This document shows positions 1 through 5,890 of a stretch of 5,924 nucleotides of DNA, piece after piece. The notes beneath the pieces are model-generated. The model was not told the origin of the DNA. It made no database searches and saw only the letters and a program-made list of their open reading frames with translations. Position numbers and translations under genes: made by a program. The stretch's first letter is position 1. Each line of letters begins with the position of its first letter. This DNA is from an uncultured Verrucomicrobiota bacterium (GTDB lineage: Bacteria > Verrucomicrobiota > Verrucomicrobiia > Limisphaerales > UBA9464), in contig CAIYXO010000224.1 of the NCBI GenBank assembly GCA_903930165.1, forward strand, positions 1 to 5,924, in the 5' to 3' direction.

Positions 1-1155
1 GGTTATCGGAAGTTCGTGATCGGAGGTTGGACCACGCGGGTCGTGTTCATCTTCCTCATGGCGTTGGTGCCGTTGTCCGGGGGGCTTCTTGCACCGGCGG
101 CCCGGCTGGTCCTGCTGCTGTTGCTGCTGTTCTGTTTCAACCTGTCCCGGGGGATCTCGTCGTGCGCCTGGCTGCCGTGGATCACCGGACTGGTGCCGAT
201 CGAGAACCGGGGGAGGTACCTGGCCCGCGACCAGTTGTTCATGAACAGCGCGAGCTTCGCCTGCTTCCTGGTGATCGCGTTTCTGTTCGGCGCCGGGTCG
301 TTCCTTCCGGTTCCGCCGAAGGATTGGCAGTTCGCCCTGGCGTTCCTCTTCAGCGCCGCCATGGGGGCGCTCAGCCTGAGGTTCCTGAGGAAGATGCCCG
401 ACACGCCGGTGCCGGCCGAAGCGAACAACCGGCGCGGCGGTGTTCCATGGCTGGAGCTGGCCGCGCACCCGCCGTTCCGACGCCTGCTGGAACTCGACGC
501 GATCTGGTCGCTGGCCTACGGCGGGCTGGCCACCTTCATCGTCGCCTTCCTGAAGGCCGGCTCGAACCTCGGTGACGGCGCGATCCTCGCGCTGATGTCG
601 GTCCAGTTCCTCGGAGGTCTCGGCGCGATGTGGTTCGGCGGACGTCGACTGGACCTGCACGGCAGCAAGCCGGCCTTCGGCTTCATCACCTTGACCGGGC
701 TGGTCGTGTGCTGCGGTTGGTTCCTGCTGGCGGGCCGGGTCATCGAACCGGGAGCCGGATGGGTTCTGGCGCTGATCCTGCCCCTGGGACTGCTGAACGC
801 CCTGTTCTCCGCCGCCAACAACCGCCTCGCCATGGCCATCGTCCCTCAGATGGGCCGGAACCACTTCTTCGCCCTCTACACGGTCGTCTGGCAGGTGACC
901 CTGGGTCTGTCTCCGATGCTCTGGGGTTTGGTGATCGACCTGGTGGGGGACGGAGGCGGGGTCCGGTTCGGATTGGACTGGAACCGCTACTCGGTGTTCT
1001 TCGGACTGGTGGTGGTCGCCTTCGGCGCGGCGTTCCTGCAGTCGCGTCGGCTCGAGGAGCCGCGGGCCGCGGGAGTGGAGACCCTGCTGCGTGAGATCTT
1101 CCTGCAGGATCCGCAACGCGTGGTGAACCGCATCCTCGCCCGATTCGGCAACTGA
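1..1155 (+). CDS. MFS transporter, C-terminal part (5' end outside window)
   Basis: This is an integral membrane carrier of the major facilitator superfamily; the substrate cannot be told from sequence. The reading frame is open from base 1 (GYRKFV...), before the first possible internal GTG at 16, so the gene begins left of the window. The visible 384 residues hold about ten hydrophobic helices (roughly residues 9-30, 33-52, 80-100, 107-126, 165-183, 192-212, 221-240, 248-270, 283-303 and 325-345), so about two helices of a 12-helix protein are missing. VPIENRGRYLARD (about residues 65-77) resembles the basic cytoplasmic loop motif between helices in MFS proteins. A polar loop near 130-160 separates the two halves, and a charged cytoplasmic tail of about 35 residues ends ILARFGN before TGA. 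It is followed by a 352-base gap, so it is probably not co-transcribed with the next gene. Family assignment is confident; function is open. Confidence 0.85.
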   Translation, partial: GYRKFVIGGWTTRVVFIFLMALVPLSGGLLAPAARLVLLLLLLFCFNLSRGISSCAWLPWITGLVPIENRGRYLARDQLFMNSASFACFLVIAFLFGAGSFLPVPPKDWQFALAFLFSAAMGALSLRFLRKMPDTPVPAEANNRRGGVPWLELAAHPPFRRLLELDAIWSLAYGGLATFIVAFLKAGSNLGDGAILALMSVQFLGGLGAMWFGGRRLDLHGSKPAFGFITLTGLVVCCGWFLLAGRVIEPGAGWVLALILPLGLLNALFSAANNRLAMAIVPQMGRNHFFALYTVVWQVTLGLSPMLWGLVIDLVGDGGGVRFGLDWNRYSVFFGLVVVAFGAAFLQSRRLEEPRAAGVETLLREIFLQDPQRVVNRILARFGN

Positions 1156-1183
1156 TTCCCGAGGCGGACCGATCCAGGAGGGA

Positions 1184-1229
1184 CCGGCACGCGAAGCCGC
1201 CAAGCCGCTGCAAGGAAGGGGAAAGCACG
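1184..1229 (+). repeat. GC-rich intergenic repeat, copy A
   Basis: The first 17 bases, CCGGCACGCGAAGCCGC (1184-1200), are identical to the minus strand of 4004-4020. After a divergent middle, the two copies resemble each other again: GGGGAAAGCACG at 1218-1229 against GGGGGAAGCACG on the minus strand of 3994-3983. The inside is a degenerate run of units like CGCGAAG / CGCCAAG. This copy starts 28 bases after the MFS stop codon. Function unknown. Confidence 0.6.
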
Positions 1230-1280
1230 CAGCCTTCGTTCACCGGAACCGGACACCGAAGAGGGATCGTGGTTCAGGTC

Positions 1281-1302
1281 CCAAACCGGGCGCTCCGTTT
1301 GG
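1281..1302 (+). other. Stem-loop in the leader of the actin locus
   Basis: CCAAAC (1281-1286) pairs with GTTTGG (1297-1302). With C1287 bulged, GG/CC adds two more pairs and leaves a five-base loop. There is no T-run on either side, so it is not a typical terminator. It could be the first element of a structured leader, or chance in GC-rich DNA. Confidence 0.35.
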
Positions 1303-1324
1303 CGTCTTGGGGTATTTGCGTGAG

Positions 1325-1365
1325 GTCGGTCTCGGCTCCTGCGGAATCGTTCCGCAAAGACCGGC
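1325..1365 (+). promoter_or_regulatory. Nested inverted repeat: candidate operator or structured RNA
   Basis: The inner perfect dyad is TGCGGAA (1340-1346) / TTCCGCA (1350-1356) with a three-base centre TCG. An outer pair, CGGTCT (1327-1332) / AGACCG (1358-1363), encloses it and is extended by a G-U and a G-C pair at 1325-1326/1364-1365. The inner 17-base dyad has the size of a dimeric repressor site; the nested whole would also fold as an RNA stem with an asymmetric internal loop. It lies about 145 bases before the ATG at 1508. Role inferred only from symmetry. Confidence 0.45.
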
Positions 1366-1381
1366 AAAGGTCGCCTCCAGG

Positions 1382-1406
1382 AACTCCTCCCGACCCGGCA
1401 GGAGTT
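1382..1406 (+). other. Inverted repeat, 7-base arms
   Basis: AACTCCT (1382-1388) and AGGAGTT (1400-1406) are perfect inverted arms around 11 bases, inside which CC/GG (1390-1391/1397-1398) can also pair. The right arm contains AGGAG, a ribosome-binding-like sequence that the left arm would mask if transcribed, but no suitable start codon follows closely. Could be part of a folded leader. Confidence 0.35.
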
Positions 1407-1433
1407 GCCACCGGATCGGCCGACCGCCACGAA

Positions 1434-1451
1434 ACCCCTGCAATACGGGGT
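1434..1451 (+). other. Short stem-loop ACCCC/GGGGT
   Basis: ACCCC (1434-1438) pairs with GGGGT (1447-1451) around an eight-base loop, and TCTTTG follows. This is the last and weakest dyad before the 1508 gene. The short stem and interrupted T-run make a terminator doubtful. Confidence 0.25.
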
Positions 1452-1493
1452 CTTTGACGCGCTGGCACCCCTGCTGCTTTGCCCTTCCCGCAC

Positions 1494-1499
1494 AAGGGA
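1494..1499 (+). promoter_or_regulatory. Ribosome binding site of the 1508 gene
   Basis: AAGGGA lies eight bases before the ATG at 1508. It supports this start over longer in-frame versions that would run back through the dyad-rich leader. Confidence 0.55.
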
Positions 1500-1507
1500 T
1501 TCGAAGC

Positions 1508-2026
1508 ATGAGCACCAGCGGACAGCCAGAACAGCTGTGGACCAAGATCGTGGAGGACTTCCGGGAGGCCTGCATCCTCCGGAAGAACGGCCGCCACGAG
1601 GAATCCACCGAACTCCTCCAACACATCCTGCCGGCGGAGATCGCCGAGTGGTCCCGGCTGCCGGCCGCGGCCGGGGTGAACCGGAGGGCGCGGCTGGAGA
1701 CGATGTTCCGTGACGAACAACGCCGTGTGGACGACGCGTTCTTCGTCCAACGGATCGTCACCAGCCAACTCGAGGAACACATCCTCCCCAAGCTCTGCTT
1801 CATGGTCGCGGAGGAAGTGCGCGAGGCCGTCCGCAACGATGTGCGAGCCTTCGGCTTCGCCGCATCCTCGCCGCGCAACACGCCTGCAAAGGCACCCGCT
1901 GCCGAGCGACCCCAAACCACGTCACCCTCCCGGCCGCGCGTCCGCTTCGACGACATCCCGGGGATGATCGACTCGATCCTGCGAGACCAGGGTTCCGAAA
2001 CCGGACCCGGCCTGCAACCGGCCTGA
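1508..2026 (+). CDS. Unrecognised 172-residue protein upstream of the MamK-like actin
   Basis: I do not recognise a family. The product is soluble, strongly charged and without signal peptide or membrane helix. Residues about 8-114 look largely alpha-helical, with amphipathic stretches (IVEDFREACILRKNG, VTSQLEEHILPKL, EEVREAVRNDVRAFG). Residues about 118-143 form a Pro/Ala/Ser-rich, probably disordered linker. Residues 144-161 form a compact motif, RVRFDDIPGMIDSILRDQ, followed by a Gly/Pro-rich tail. A folded body, flexible linker and short terminal helix is the build of adaptor proteins that dock a partner through a peptide; the obvious partner is the actin encoded 97 bases downstream with no terminator between. 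That role is inference. The frame stays open upstream to 1307, but ATG 1508 is preceded by AAGGGA and begins where protein-like sequence begins. No helix-turn-helix or ribbon-helix-helix is evident by eye. Confidence 0.75.
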   Translation: MSTSGQPEQLWTKIVEDFREACILRKNGRHEESTELLQHILPAEIAEWSRLPAAAGVNRRARLETMFRDEQRRVDDAFFVQRIVTSQLEEHILPKLCFMVAEEVREAVRNDVRAFGFAASSPRNTPAKAPAAERPQTTSPSRPRVRFDDIPGMIDSILRDQGSETGPGLQPA

Positions 2027-2123
2027 CCCTCTTCGCCTGTAACCAGCAACCAGAAGTACCGGCAGACCGGCGACACAGGCCGCCGGCGCCAACCAGAGCA
2101 ACTCGGTCAACACCAGGAAACAT
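2027..2123. other. 97-base spacer between the two genes of the actin locus
   Basis: It holds no gene and no terminator-like hairpin with a T-run, which is compatible with co-transcription of the flanking genes. AACCAG occurs three times (2041-2046, 2048-2053, 2091-2096). Its last bases carry the ribosome binding site of the actin. Confidence 0.5.
2115..2118 (+). promoter_or_regulatory. Ribosome binding site of the actin gene
   Basis: AGGA (in CCAGGAAA) lies five bases before ATG 2124. It favours this start over in-frame ATGs at 2142 and 2205, neither of which has an equally clear site. Confidence 0.6.
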
Positions 2124-3293
2124 ATGCGCAGCAGCACCCTCATGCCGTCGGTGGAACCGACGGATCGCAAGGCCGCCGTCAACGGACGCGGCATCACCCC
2201 GGCCATGGCAGAGCCGGCCCGCAGGCCGACCGCCGTGTCCACCGTCCTCGTCGGTTTCGACTGGGGAACCAACAAGTCCTGCATCCAGGTGGTGAAGCCC
2301 GGAACGGACGGGATCGCGACCACGGTCGTCCCCACCGTCGTCGGCTACGCCAAGGACGGGATCGTCGACGGCATCCTGCCCGGCGAAGGCCGCACCTTCT
2401 TCGGCGAGGAAGCCCTGAAGTACCGCATGCACCTGCGCCTGGTGCAGCCGATGATCGACGGCGTCATCAACGACGTCGCCGCCTCCCGCGACTTCGCCCA
2501 GCACATCCGTTCGCAGATCGCGAGCGAGACGGGCACCGAGATCCGCGCCGTGATCGGCATGCCGGCCAACGCCGAGCGCGCCGCCCGCGAGAATCTCCGC
2601 CAGGCCGTGAACGGCGTCTTCGACCGGGTCCTGCTCGTTCCCGAGCCCTTCCTCGCCGCCCTCGGCTACCGCGACGAATCGCGTCTCGGCCAGGAAGGCT
2701 ACGTCGATCCCGTCAGCAATTCCCTCTTCGTGGACATCGGCGGCGGCACGACGGACGTCTGCATGGTCCAGGGCTACTACCCGACGGCCGAGGACCAGAT
2801 CAGCTTCGCCTTCGCCGGCGACAAGGTGGACGCCTTGATCGACGAGGGCATCCGGAAGACCTACCCGGACGTGCAGCTCTCCAACCTCAAGATCCGCGAG
2901 ATCAAGGAGAAGCACTCCTACGTCGGCAAGGCCGAGAACCCCGTGGTCGTCTCCGTCATCGTCGGCGGCAAGATGCGCAAGCTCGACGTGACCGCCCAGA
3001 TCGGCGCGGCAACGGAGGCCCTGCTGATGGAGATCTACGAGGCGGTGAAGACGCTGATCGTCCGGGCGAATCCGGACACGGTGGCGGAGCTGCTCGAGAA
3101 CATCGTCCTCACCGGCGGCGGCAGCCGCATCCGGAACCTCGACAAGGAACTGCAGAGGCTCCTGACCGAGGAAGGCTTCGAGGCCCCGCGCGTCCACGTG
3201 GTGGGCGACGGGTACAAAGAATTTGTGGCCAAGGGTGCGCTGAAGGCGGCCCGTCAGGCCAAGGAGACGCAGTGGCAGCAGATCGTCGGCTGA
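2124..3293 (+). CDS. MamK-like bacterial actin (filament-forming ATPase)
   Basis: This is an actin/Hsp70-fold ATPase expected to polymerise into cytoplasmic filaments. The signature elements are in order: phosphate-1 GFDWGTNKS (residues 44-52), AVIGMP (142-147), PEPFLAALGY (from 173), phosphate-2 VDIGGGTTD (203-211), adenosine-side KEKHSYVG (261-268) and TGGGSR (330-335). Glu174 and Asp204 sit where MamK has its catalytic residues Glu143 and Asp161. From memory of MamK, many other stretches correspond: VGYAKD with VGYPKD, the DGV segment, AEDQI with PEDQV, ENIVLTGGGSRIRNL with QNIVFAGGGSRIRGL. That is closer than MreB, ParM or FtsA, and the small size with no substrate-binding domain excludes DnaK. 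It differs from MamK by about 40 extra N-terminal residues, rich in Pro/Ala/Arg and probably disordered, and by about 12 extra residues between Glu174 and Asp204. Start chosen from AGGA before ATG 2124; Met28 (ATG 2205) is an alternative. A terminator follows. Fold certain, subfamily likely, cellular role unknown. Confidence 0.92.
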   Translation: MRSSTLMPSVEPTDRKAAVNGRGITPAMAEPARRPTAVSTVLVGFDWGTNKSCIQVVKPGTDGIATTVVPTVVGYAKDGIVDGILPGEGRTFFGEEALKYRMHLRLVQPMIDGVINDVAASRDFAQHIRSQIASETGTEIRAVIGMPANAERAARENLRQAVNGVFDRVLLVPEPFLAALGYRDESRLGQEGYVDPVSNSLFVDIGGGTTDVCMVQGYYPTAEDQISFAFAGDKVDALIDEGIRKTYPDVQLSNLKIREIKEKHSYVGKAENPVVVSVIVGGKMRKLDVTAQIGAATEALLMEIYEAVKTLIVRANPDTVAELLENIVLTGGGSRIRNLDKELQRLLTEEGFEAPRVHVVGDGYKEFVAKGALKAARQAKETQWQQIVG

Positions 3294-3347
3294 GCCGGCG
3301 GTAGGCCCCGCTTCCTCCCAGAGACATCCTCCTGGTTGCTCCTCAAA

Positions 3348-3390
3348 CCGCCGCCGTGCACCTGCCTGCGCGGCGGCGGCCTTTCTTTTC
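3348..3390 (+). terminator. Intrinsic terminator of the actin locus
   Basis: CCGCCGCCGTGCA (3348-3360) pairs with TGCGCGGCGGCGG (3367-3379), 13 pairs including one G-U, around a six-base loop CCTGCC, followed by CCTTTCTTTTC. The very stable stem plus T-rich tail, 54 bases after the actin stop, is a classic Rho-independent terminator on the plus strand. It separates the actin locus from the next gene. Confidence 0.85.
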
Positions 3391-3466
3391 GGGCGGATTC
3401 CTATTCGGTCCCGTTGTCCGCGGGCTGCGCCTTCTGGCTTTCCCGATCGGCTGGCGGCGTCAACCT

Positions 3467-3470
3467 GAGG
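3467..3470 (+). promoter_or_regulatory. Ribosome binding site of the SUI1-like gene
   Basis: GAGG lies nine bases before ATG 3480 and supports that start within a frame that is open from further upstream. Confidence 0.5.
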
Positions 3471-3479
3471 CCGGTTCCG

Positions 3480-3818
3480 ATGAGCGCCTTCCCGAATCCC
3501 TTCCAGAATCTCGACTCCACCGGGCTTCCGCCGGGTCCGCCGGACAGCGCCCTGCCGCCGGCTCCGAAGAAGAGCCGTGGGCGCGTGGACATCGTACGCG
3601 AGAAGTCCGGGCGCGGGGGAAAGACGGTGACCGTGGTGAAGAACTTCGTCGGGATCGGCCTGCCCGAGAAGGAGGCGCTGGCCAAGGCCATGCAGCGGAG
3701 CTGCGGCACGGGAGGCACGGTGAAGGAGGGCCGGATCGAGATCCAAGGCGACCAGCGCGAGGCGGTCGCCCGCATCCTGGCCGAGGCCGGTTTCCGTCCG
3801 GTGATGGCCGGTGGATGA
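3480..3818 (+). CDS. yciH: SUI1/eIF1-like translation factor, YciH type
   Basis: This is the bacterial relative of eukaryotic/archaeal initiation factor eIF1 (SUI1), a small cytoplasmic protein thought to act at the small ribosomal subunit and affect start-site fidelity; its bacterial role is poorly defined. The 112-residue product has a Pro-rich N-terminal region (about 1-32) with little predicted structure, then the SUI1 domain: RVDIVREKSGRGGKTVTVV (35-53) with the basic GRGGK loop, a helix around 62-74, and the hallmark CGTGGTVKEGRIEIQGDQR (75-93), then a final helix and VMAGG end. The length matches E. coli YciH (about 108). It sits 90 bases past the terminator of the actin gene, so it is probably transcribed separately, and it converges on ygiQ. 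Start chosen from the spacing of GAGG to ATG 3480; the frame continues upstream without family-like sequence. Confidence 0.95.
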   Translation: MSAFPNPFQNLDSTGLPPGPPDSALPPAPKKSRGRVDIVREKSGRGGKTVTVVKNFVGIGLPEKEALAKAMQRSCGTGGTVKEGRIEIQGDQREAVARILAEAGFRPVMAGG

Positions 3819-4035
3819 CGCTGCGGCTCCGGCGGGATTGCCCGGCCGCCAAGCCCCGACCTCCCGGGAGTCAGACCGCCTGCCAATCTCCGAGGACCAG
3901 TGCTGGAACCCTCGCGAACTCCCTGGCGCCGTGAGCGACAAAGGCGGCCCAAAACCTGTCTGCGGGACTGCCTTCTGAAACCCGTGCTTCCCCCAGCTCC
4001 TTCGCGGCTTCGCGTGCCGGCACCTTCCGGACCGC
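3819..4035. other. Convergent intergenic region between yciH and ygiQ
   Basis: No gene is visible. Directly after the yciH stop, CGGCGGG (3830-3836) can pair with CCCGGCCG (3841-3848) with one bulged G and loop ATTG, but no T-run follows. CTCCCGGGAG (3861-3870) and GTGCCGGCAC (4014-4023) are perfect 10-base palindromes. The right end carries repeat copy B. No clear intrinsic terminator is seen for either converging gene. Confidence 0.5.
3983..4020 (-). repeat. GC-rich intergenic repeat, copy B
   Basis: Read on the minus strand, it starts with the same 17 bases as copy A at 1184-1200 (CCGGCACGCGAAGCCGC) and ends with GGGGGAAGCACG; the middle is shorter than in copy A. Like copy A it lies just after a stop codon (15 bases past the ygiQ TGA) and in the same orientation as the gene it follows. 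Its start overlaps the palindrome GTGCCGGCAC (4014-4023). Confidence 0.6.
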
Positions 4036-5850
4036 TCAGTCCATCTTGTCGATCTCGTCGGCCCGGTTGGCTCCGGCCTTGGAGGCCATCCGGGTGCGGC
4101 TGCCGGTCATGCGGGTCTCCGCGGGATTGTTCGGACGCAGCATGCGCTTCTGGCGTTCCCGGTCGCCCGCGGTCTTCACGACGTGGATCGGCTTGCCGGT
4201 GTTGATGTCGAGTCCGGTGACGTACATCGCGGCCGAGCCGGTCATCGGGAGCGGGATGAAGTCCTGGACCTGCTGGAGGTTCCACTTCTCCTTCTTCAGG
4301 AAGTTCTCGACCGCGCCCATCTCCTTCTCGCTGCAACCGGGGAAGCTCGAGATGAAGTAGGGCACGAGGTACTGCTCCTTGCCGGCCTCCTCGCTCAACT
4401 CGAAGAACTTGTCCATGAACGCCGGGAAGTCGCCGGCCGGCTTGCGCATGCGCCGGAGGACGTCGGGGTTCATGTGCTCGGGCGCCACCTTCATGTGACC
4501 CGAGACGTGGTTCTGGACGAGTTCCTTGAGGTACTCGGGCGTGCGGAGCGCCACGTCCATGCGGATGCCGGACTGGACGAAAACGTGCTTCACGCCCTTC
4601 TGGCCTCTGGCGCCGCGGAGCAGGTCGAGGCCGGCCTTCTCGTTGATCTCGAAAACCGGGCAGATCGAGGGCCAGAGGCAGCTGGGACGATGGCACTTCT
4701 TGCATTCCTCGGCATGGCCGTTGCGCGCGCCGTAGAGGTTGGCGGTGGGCCCGCCGAGGTCGGAGACGGTGCCGCGGAAGCTGTCGGACTCGGTGAGGCG
4801 ACGGATCTCCTTGAGCACGGAGTCCTGGGTGCGGCTGGAGAGGAACTTCCCCTGGTGGAAGCCGAGGCCGCAGAAGGTGCATCCGCCCGGGCACCCGCGG
4901 GAGACGATGACCGAGTCCTTGATGGTGGCCCAGCCGGGGATCGGCTCCTTGTAGCTCGGATGCGGGAGCCGCACGTAGGGCAGGTCGTAGATCGCGTCGA
5001 GGTCGGGGCCGTCGAGGGGCATCGCCGGCGGCTCCTGCAACAGCGCGCGGTTGCCGTGCATCTGGACAAGCCGACGTCCGCTGTAGGGCGTCTGCTGCGC
5101 CTCGACCACCTTCGTCAGCCGCATCAGCAACGCCTTGTCCGCCTGCAGTTCCTCCCAGGAAGGCAGAATGATGCAGTCGCTGAAATCGGTCTCGGCGGTG
5201 GCCTTGGCCCCGAGGAACAAAGCGGTCCCGGGAATGCCGCCGAAGTCCTTCCGGCCGGCCTCGAGGCGCGCGATGATCTCCCTCACCGCCCGTTCACCCA
5301 TTCCGTAGACCAGCACGTCGGCCTTGGCATCGGCCATGATCGACGGTCGCAGCTTGTCCTCCCAGTAGTCGTAGTGGGCCACGCGGCGCATCGACGCCTC
5401 CATGCCACCGAGGACGACCGGGACCCCGGGGAACGCGCGGCGGGACATCTGGGTGTAGACCAAGGCCGCGTGGTTCGGCCGCTTTCCGGGCGTGCCTCCT
5501 TCGCTGTAGACGTCCTCCTTCCGCTTGTGTCGCGCCGCCGTGTAGTTCGACAGCATCGAATCCAGGTTGCCGGCGGTGACGCCGACGAACAGCCGTGGCG
5601 TGCCCATCACCTGCACCGAGTCCGCACGGGTCCAATCCGGCTGCGCCACGATTCCCACACGCAGGCCCATCGCCTCCAACACCCGGCCGATCACCGCGGC
5701 GCCGAAGGACGGATGGTCCACGTAGGAGTCGCCGGTGATCAGGAGAACGTCCAATTCGTCCCAGCCACGGGCCTTCATCTCCTCCCGGGTCATCGGAAGA
5801 AACGCTCCCGGCTTCCGGGACTTCTCAAACTGGATCGGGGACGACGACAT
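4036..5850 (-). CDS. ygiQ: YgiQ-family radical SAM protein
   Basis: This is a cytoplasmic radical S-adenosylmethionine enzyme of the UPF0313/YgiQ family, whose reaction and substrate are not known. Of 604 residues, the N-terminal family domain opens with AFLPMTREEMKARGWDELD (16-34) and TGDSYVDHPSFG (39-50), typical of the family and Rossmann/B12-binding-like in style, running to about residue 200 (VLGGMEASMRR, YGMGERA). The [4Fe-4S]-SAM site is C320-P-G-G-C324-T-F-C327 in SRGCPGGCTFCG. A second cysteine set, C383, C386, C391 and C397 (ECKKCHRPSCLWPSICP), is also usual in YgiQ and may hold another metal site. VAPEHMNPDVLRRM and the VQDFIPLPMTGSAAMYVTGLD segment mark the end of the core; the C-terminal tail is shorter than in E. 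coli YgiQ (about 740 residues) and ends in a charged, low-conservation stretch. The ATG at 5850 has no clear ribosome binding site, but the family N-terminus begins right after it. All catalytic residues are present. Confidence 0.96.
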   Translation of the reverse strand: MSSSPIQFEKSRKPGAFLPMTREEMKARGWDELDVLLITGDSYVDHPSFGAAVIGRVLEAMGLRVGIVAQPDWTRADSVQVMGTPRLFVGVTAGNLDSMLSNYTAARHKRKEDVYSEGGTPGKRPNHAALVYTQMSRRAFPGVPVVLGGMEASMRRVAHYDYWEDKLRPSIMADAKADVLVYGMGERAVREIIARLEAGRKDFGGIPGTALFLGAKATAETDFSDCIILPSWEELQADKALLMRLTKVVEAQQTPYSGRRLVQMHGNRALLQEPPAMPLDGPDLDAIYDLPYVRLPHPSYKEPIPGWATIKDSVIVSRGCPGGCTFCGLGFHQGKFLSSRTQDSVLKEIRRLTESDSFRGTVSDLGGPTANLYGARNGHAEECKKCHRPSCLWPSICPVFEINEKAGLDLLRGARGQKGVKHVFVQSGIRMDVALRTPEYLKELVQNHVSGHMKVAPEHMNPDVLRRMRKPAGDFPAFMDKFFELSEEAGKEQYLVPYFISSFPGCSEKEMGAVENFLKKEKWNLQQVQDFIPLPMTGSAAMYVTGLDINTGKPIHVVKTAGDRERQKRMLRPNNPAETRMTGSRTRMASKAGANRADEIDKMD

Positions 5851-5890
5851 AAGCTCGCACCAGAAAAGCCCACATCCCCATCCGAAGCAA

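Larger units (their letters stand above)
1156..1507. other. 352-base intergenic region without a convincing gene
   Basis: Short open frames exist here on both strands, but none shows recognisable protein character or a good start. The left part contains the GC-rich element at 1184-1229. The right part (1281-1451) contains several inverted repeats, listed separately. I see no hairpin followed by a T-run that would terminate the MFS gene, and no convincing -35/-10 pair, although a promoter for the 1508 gene most likely lies here. Confidence 0.6.

Noticed and set aside
1454..1482. TTGACG (1454-1459) as a -35 box for the 1508 gene
   Set aside because: At 17 bases downstream the sequence is CTTTGC, which is a poor -10 box, so I do not call a promoter.
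1307..1507. A longer form of the 172-residue protein starting at 1307
   Set aside because: The extra 67 residues are compositionally unlike the rest and pass through the inverted repeats. ATG 1508 has a ribosome binding site and begins the helical protein-like sequence.
2124..3293. Reading the actin as DnaK/Hsp70, MreB or ParM
   Set aside because: It lacks the Hsp70 substrate-binding domain, and the matches across the GYxKD, EPF, EDQI and ENIVLTGGGSRIR segments fit MamK better than MreB or ParM by eye.
1800..3941. Very long open frame on the minus strand (713 codons) opposite the actin gene
   Set aside because: It lies antisense to the actin gene, which has unmistakable motifs, and also runs over the terminator and most of yciH. 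Its translation is Ala/Gly/Arg/Asp-rich with no recognisable domain, as expected from a GC-rich shadow frame.
4642..4704. Second cysteine cluster in YgiQ (C383, C386, C391, C397) as a novelty
   Set aside because: E. coli YgiQ has a similar Cys-rich PSC...IC segment, so it is a family feature.
3401..4894. Long minus-strand frame of 497 codons overlapping ygiQ and yciH
   Set aside because: Its translation is an Arg/Pro/Gly-rich shadow of ygiQ in another frame and shows no protein character.
5856..5886. Possible minus-strand promoter for ygiQ (TTGCTT ... TTTTCT)
   Set aside because: The spacing is right, but the -10 match is only half, and this is too weak to list.
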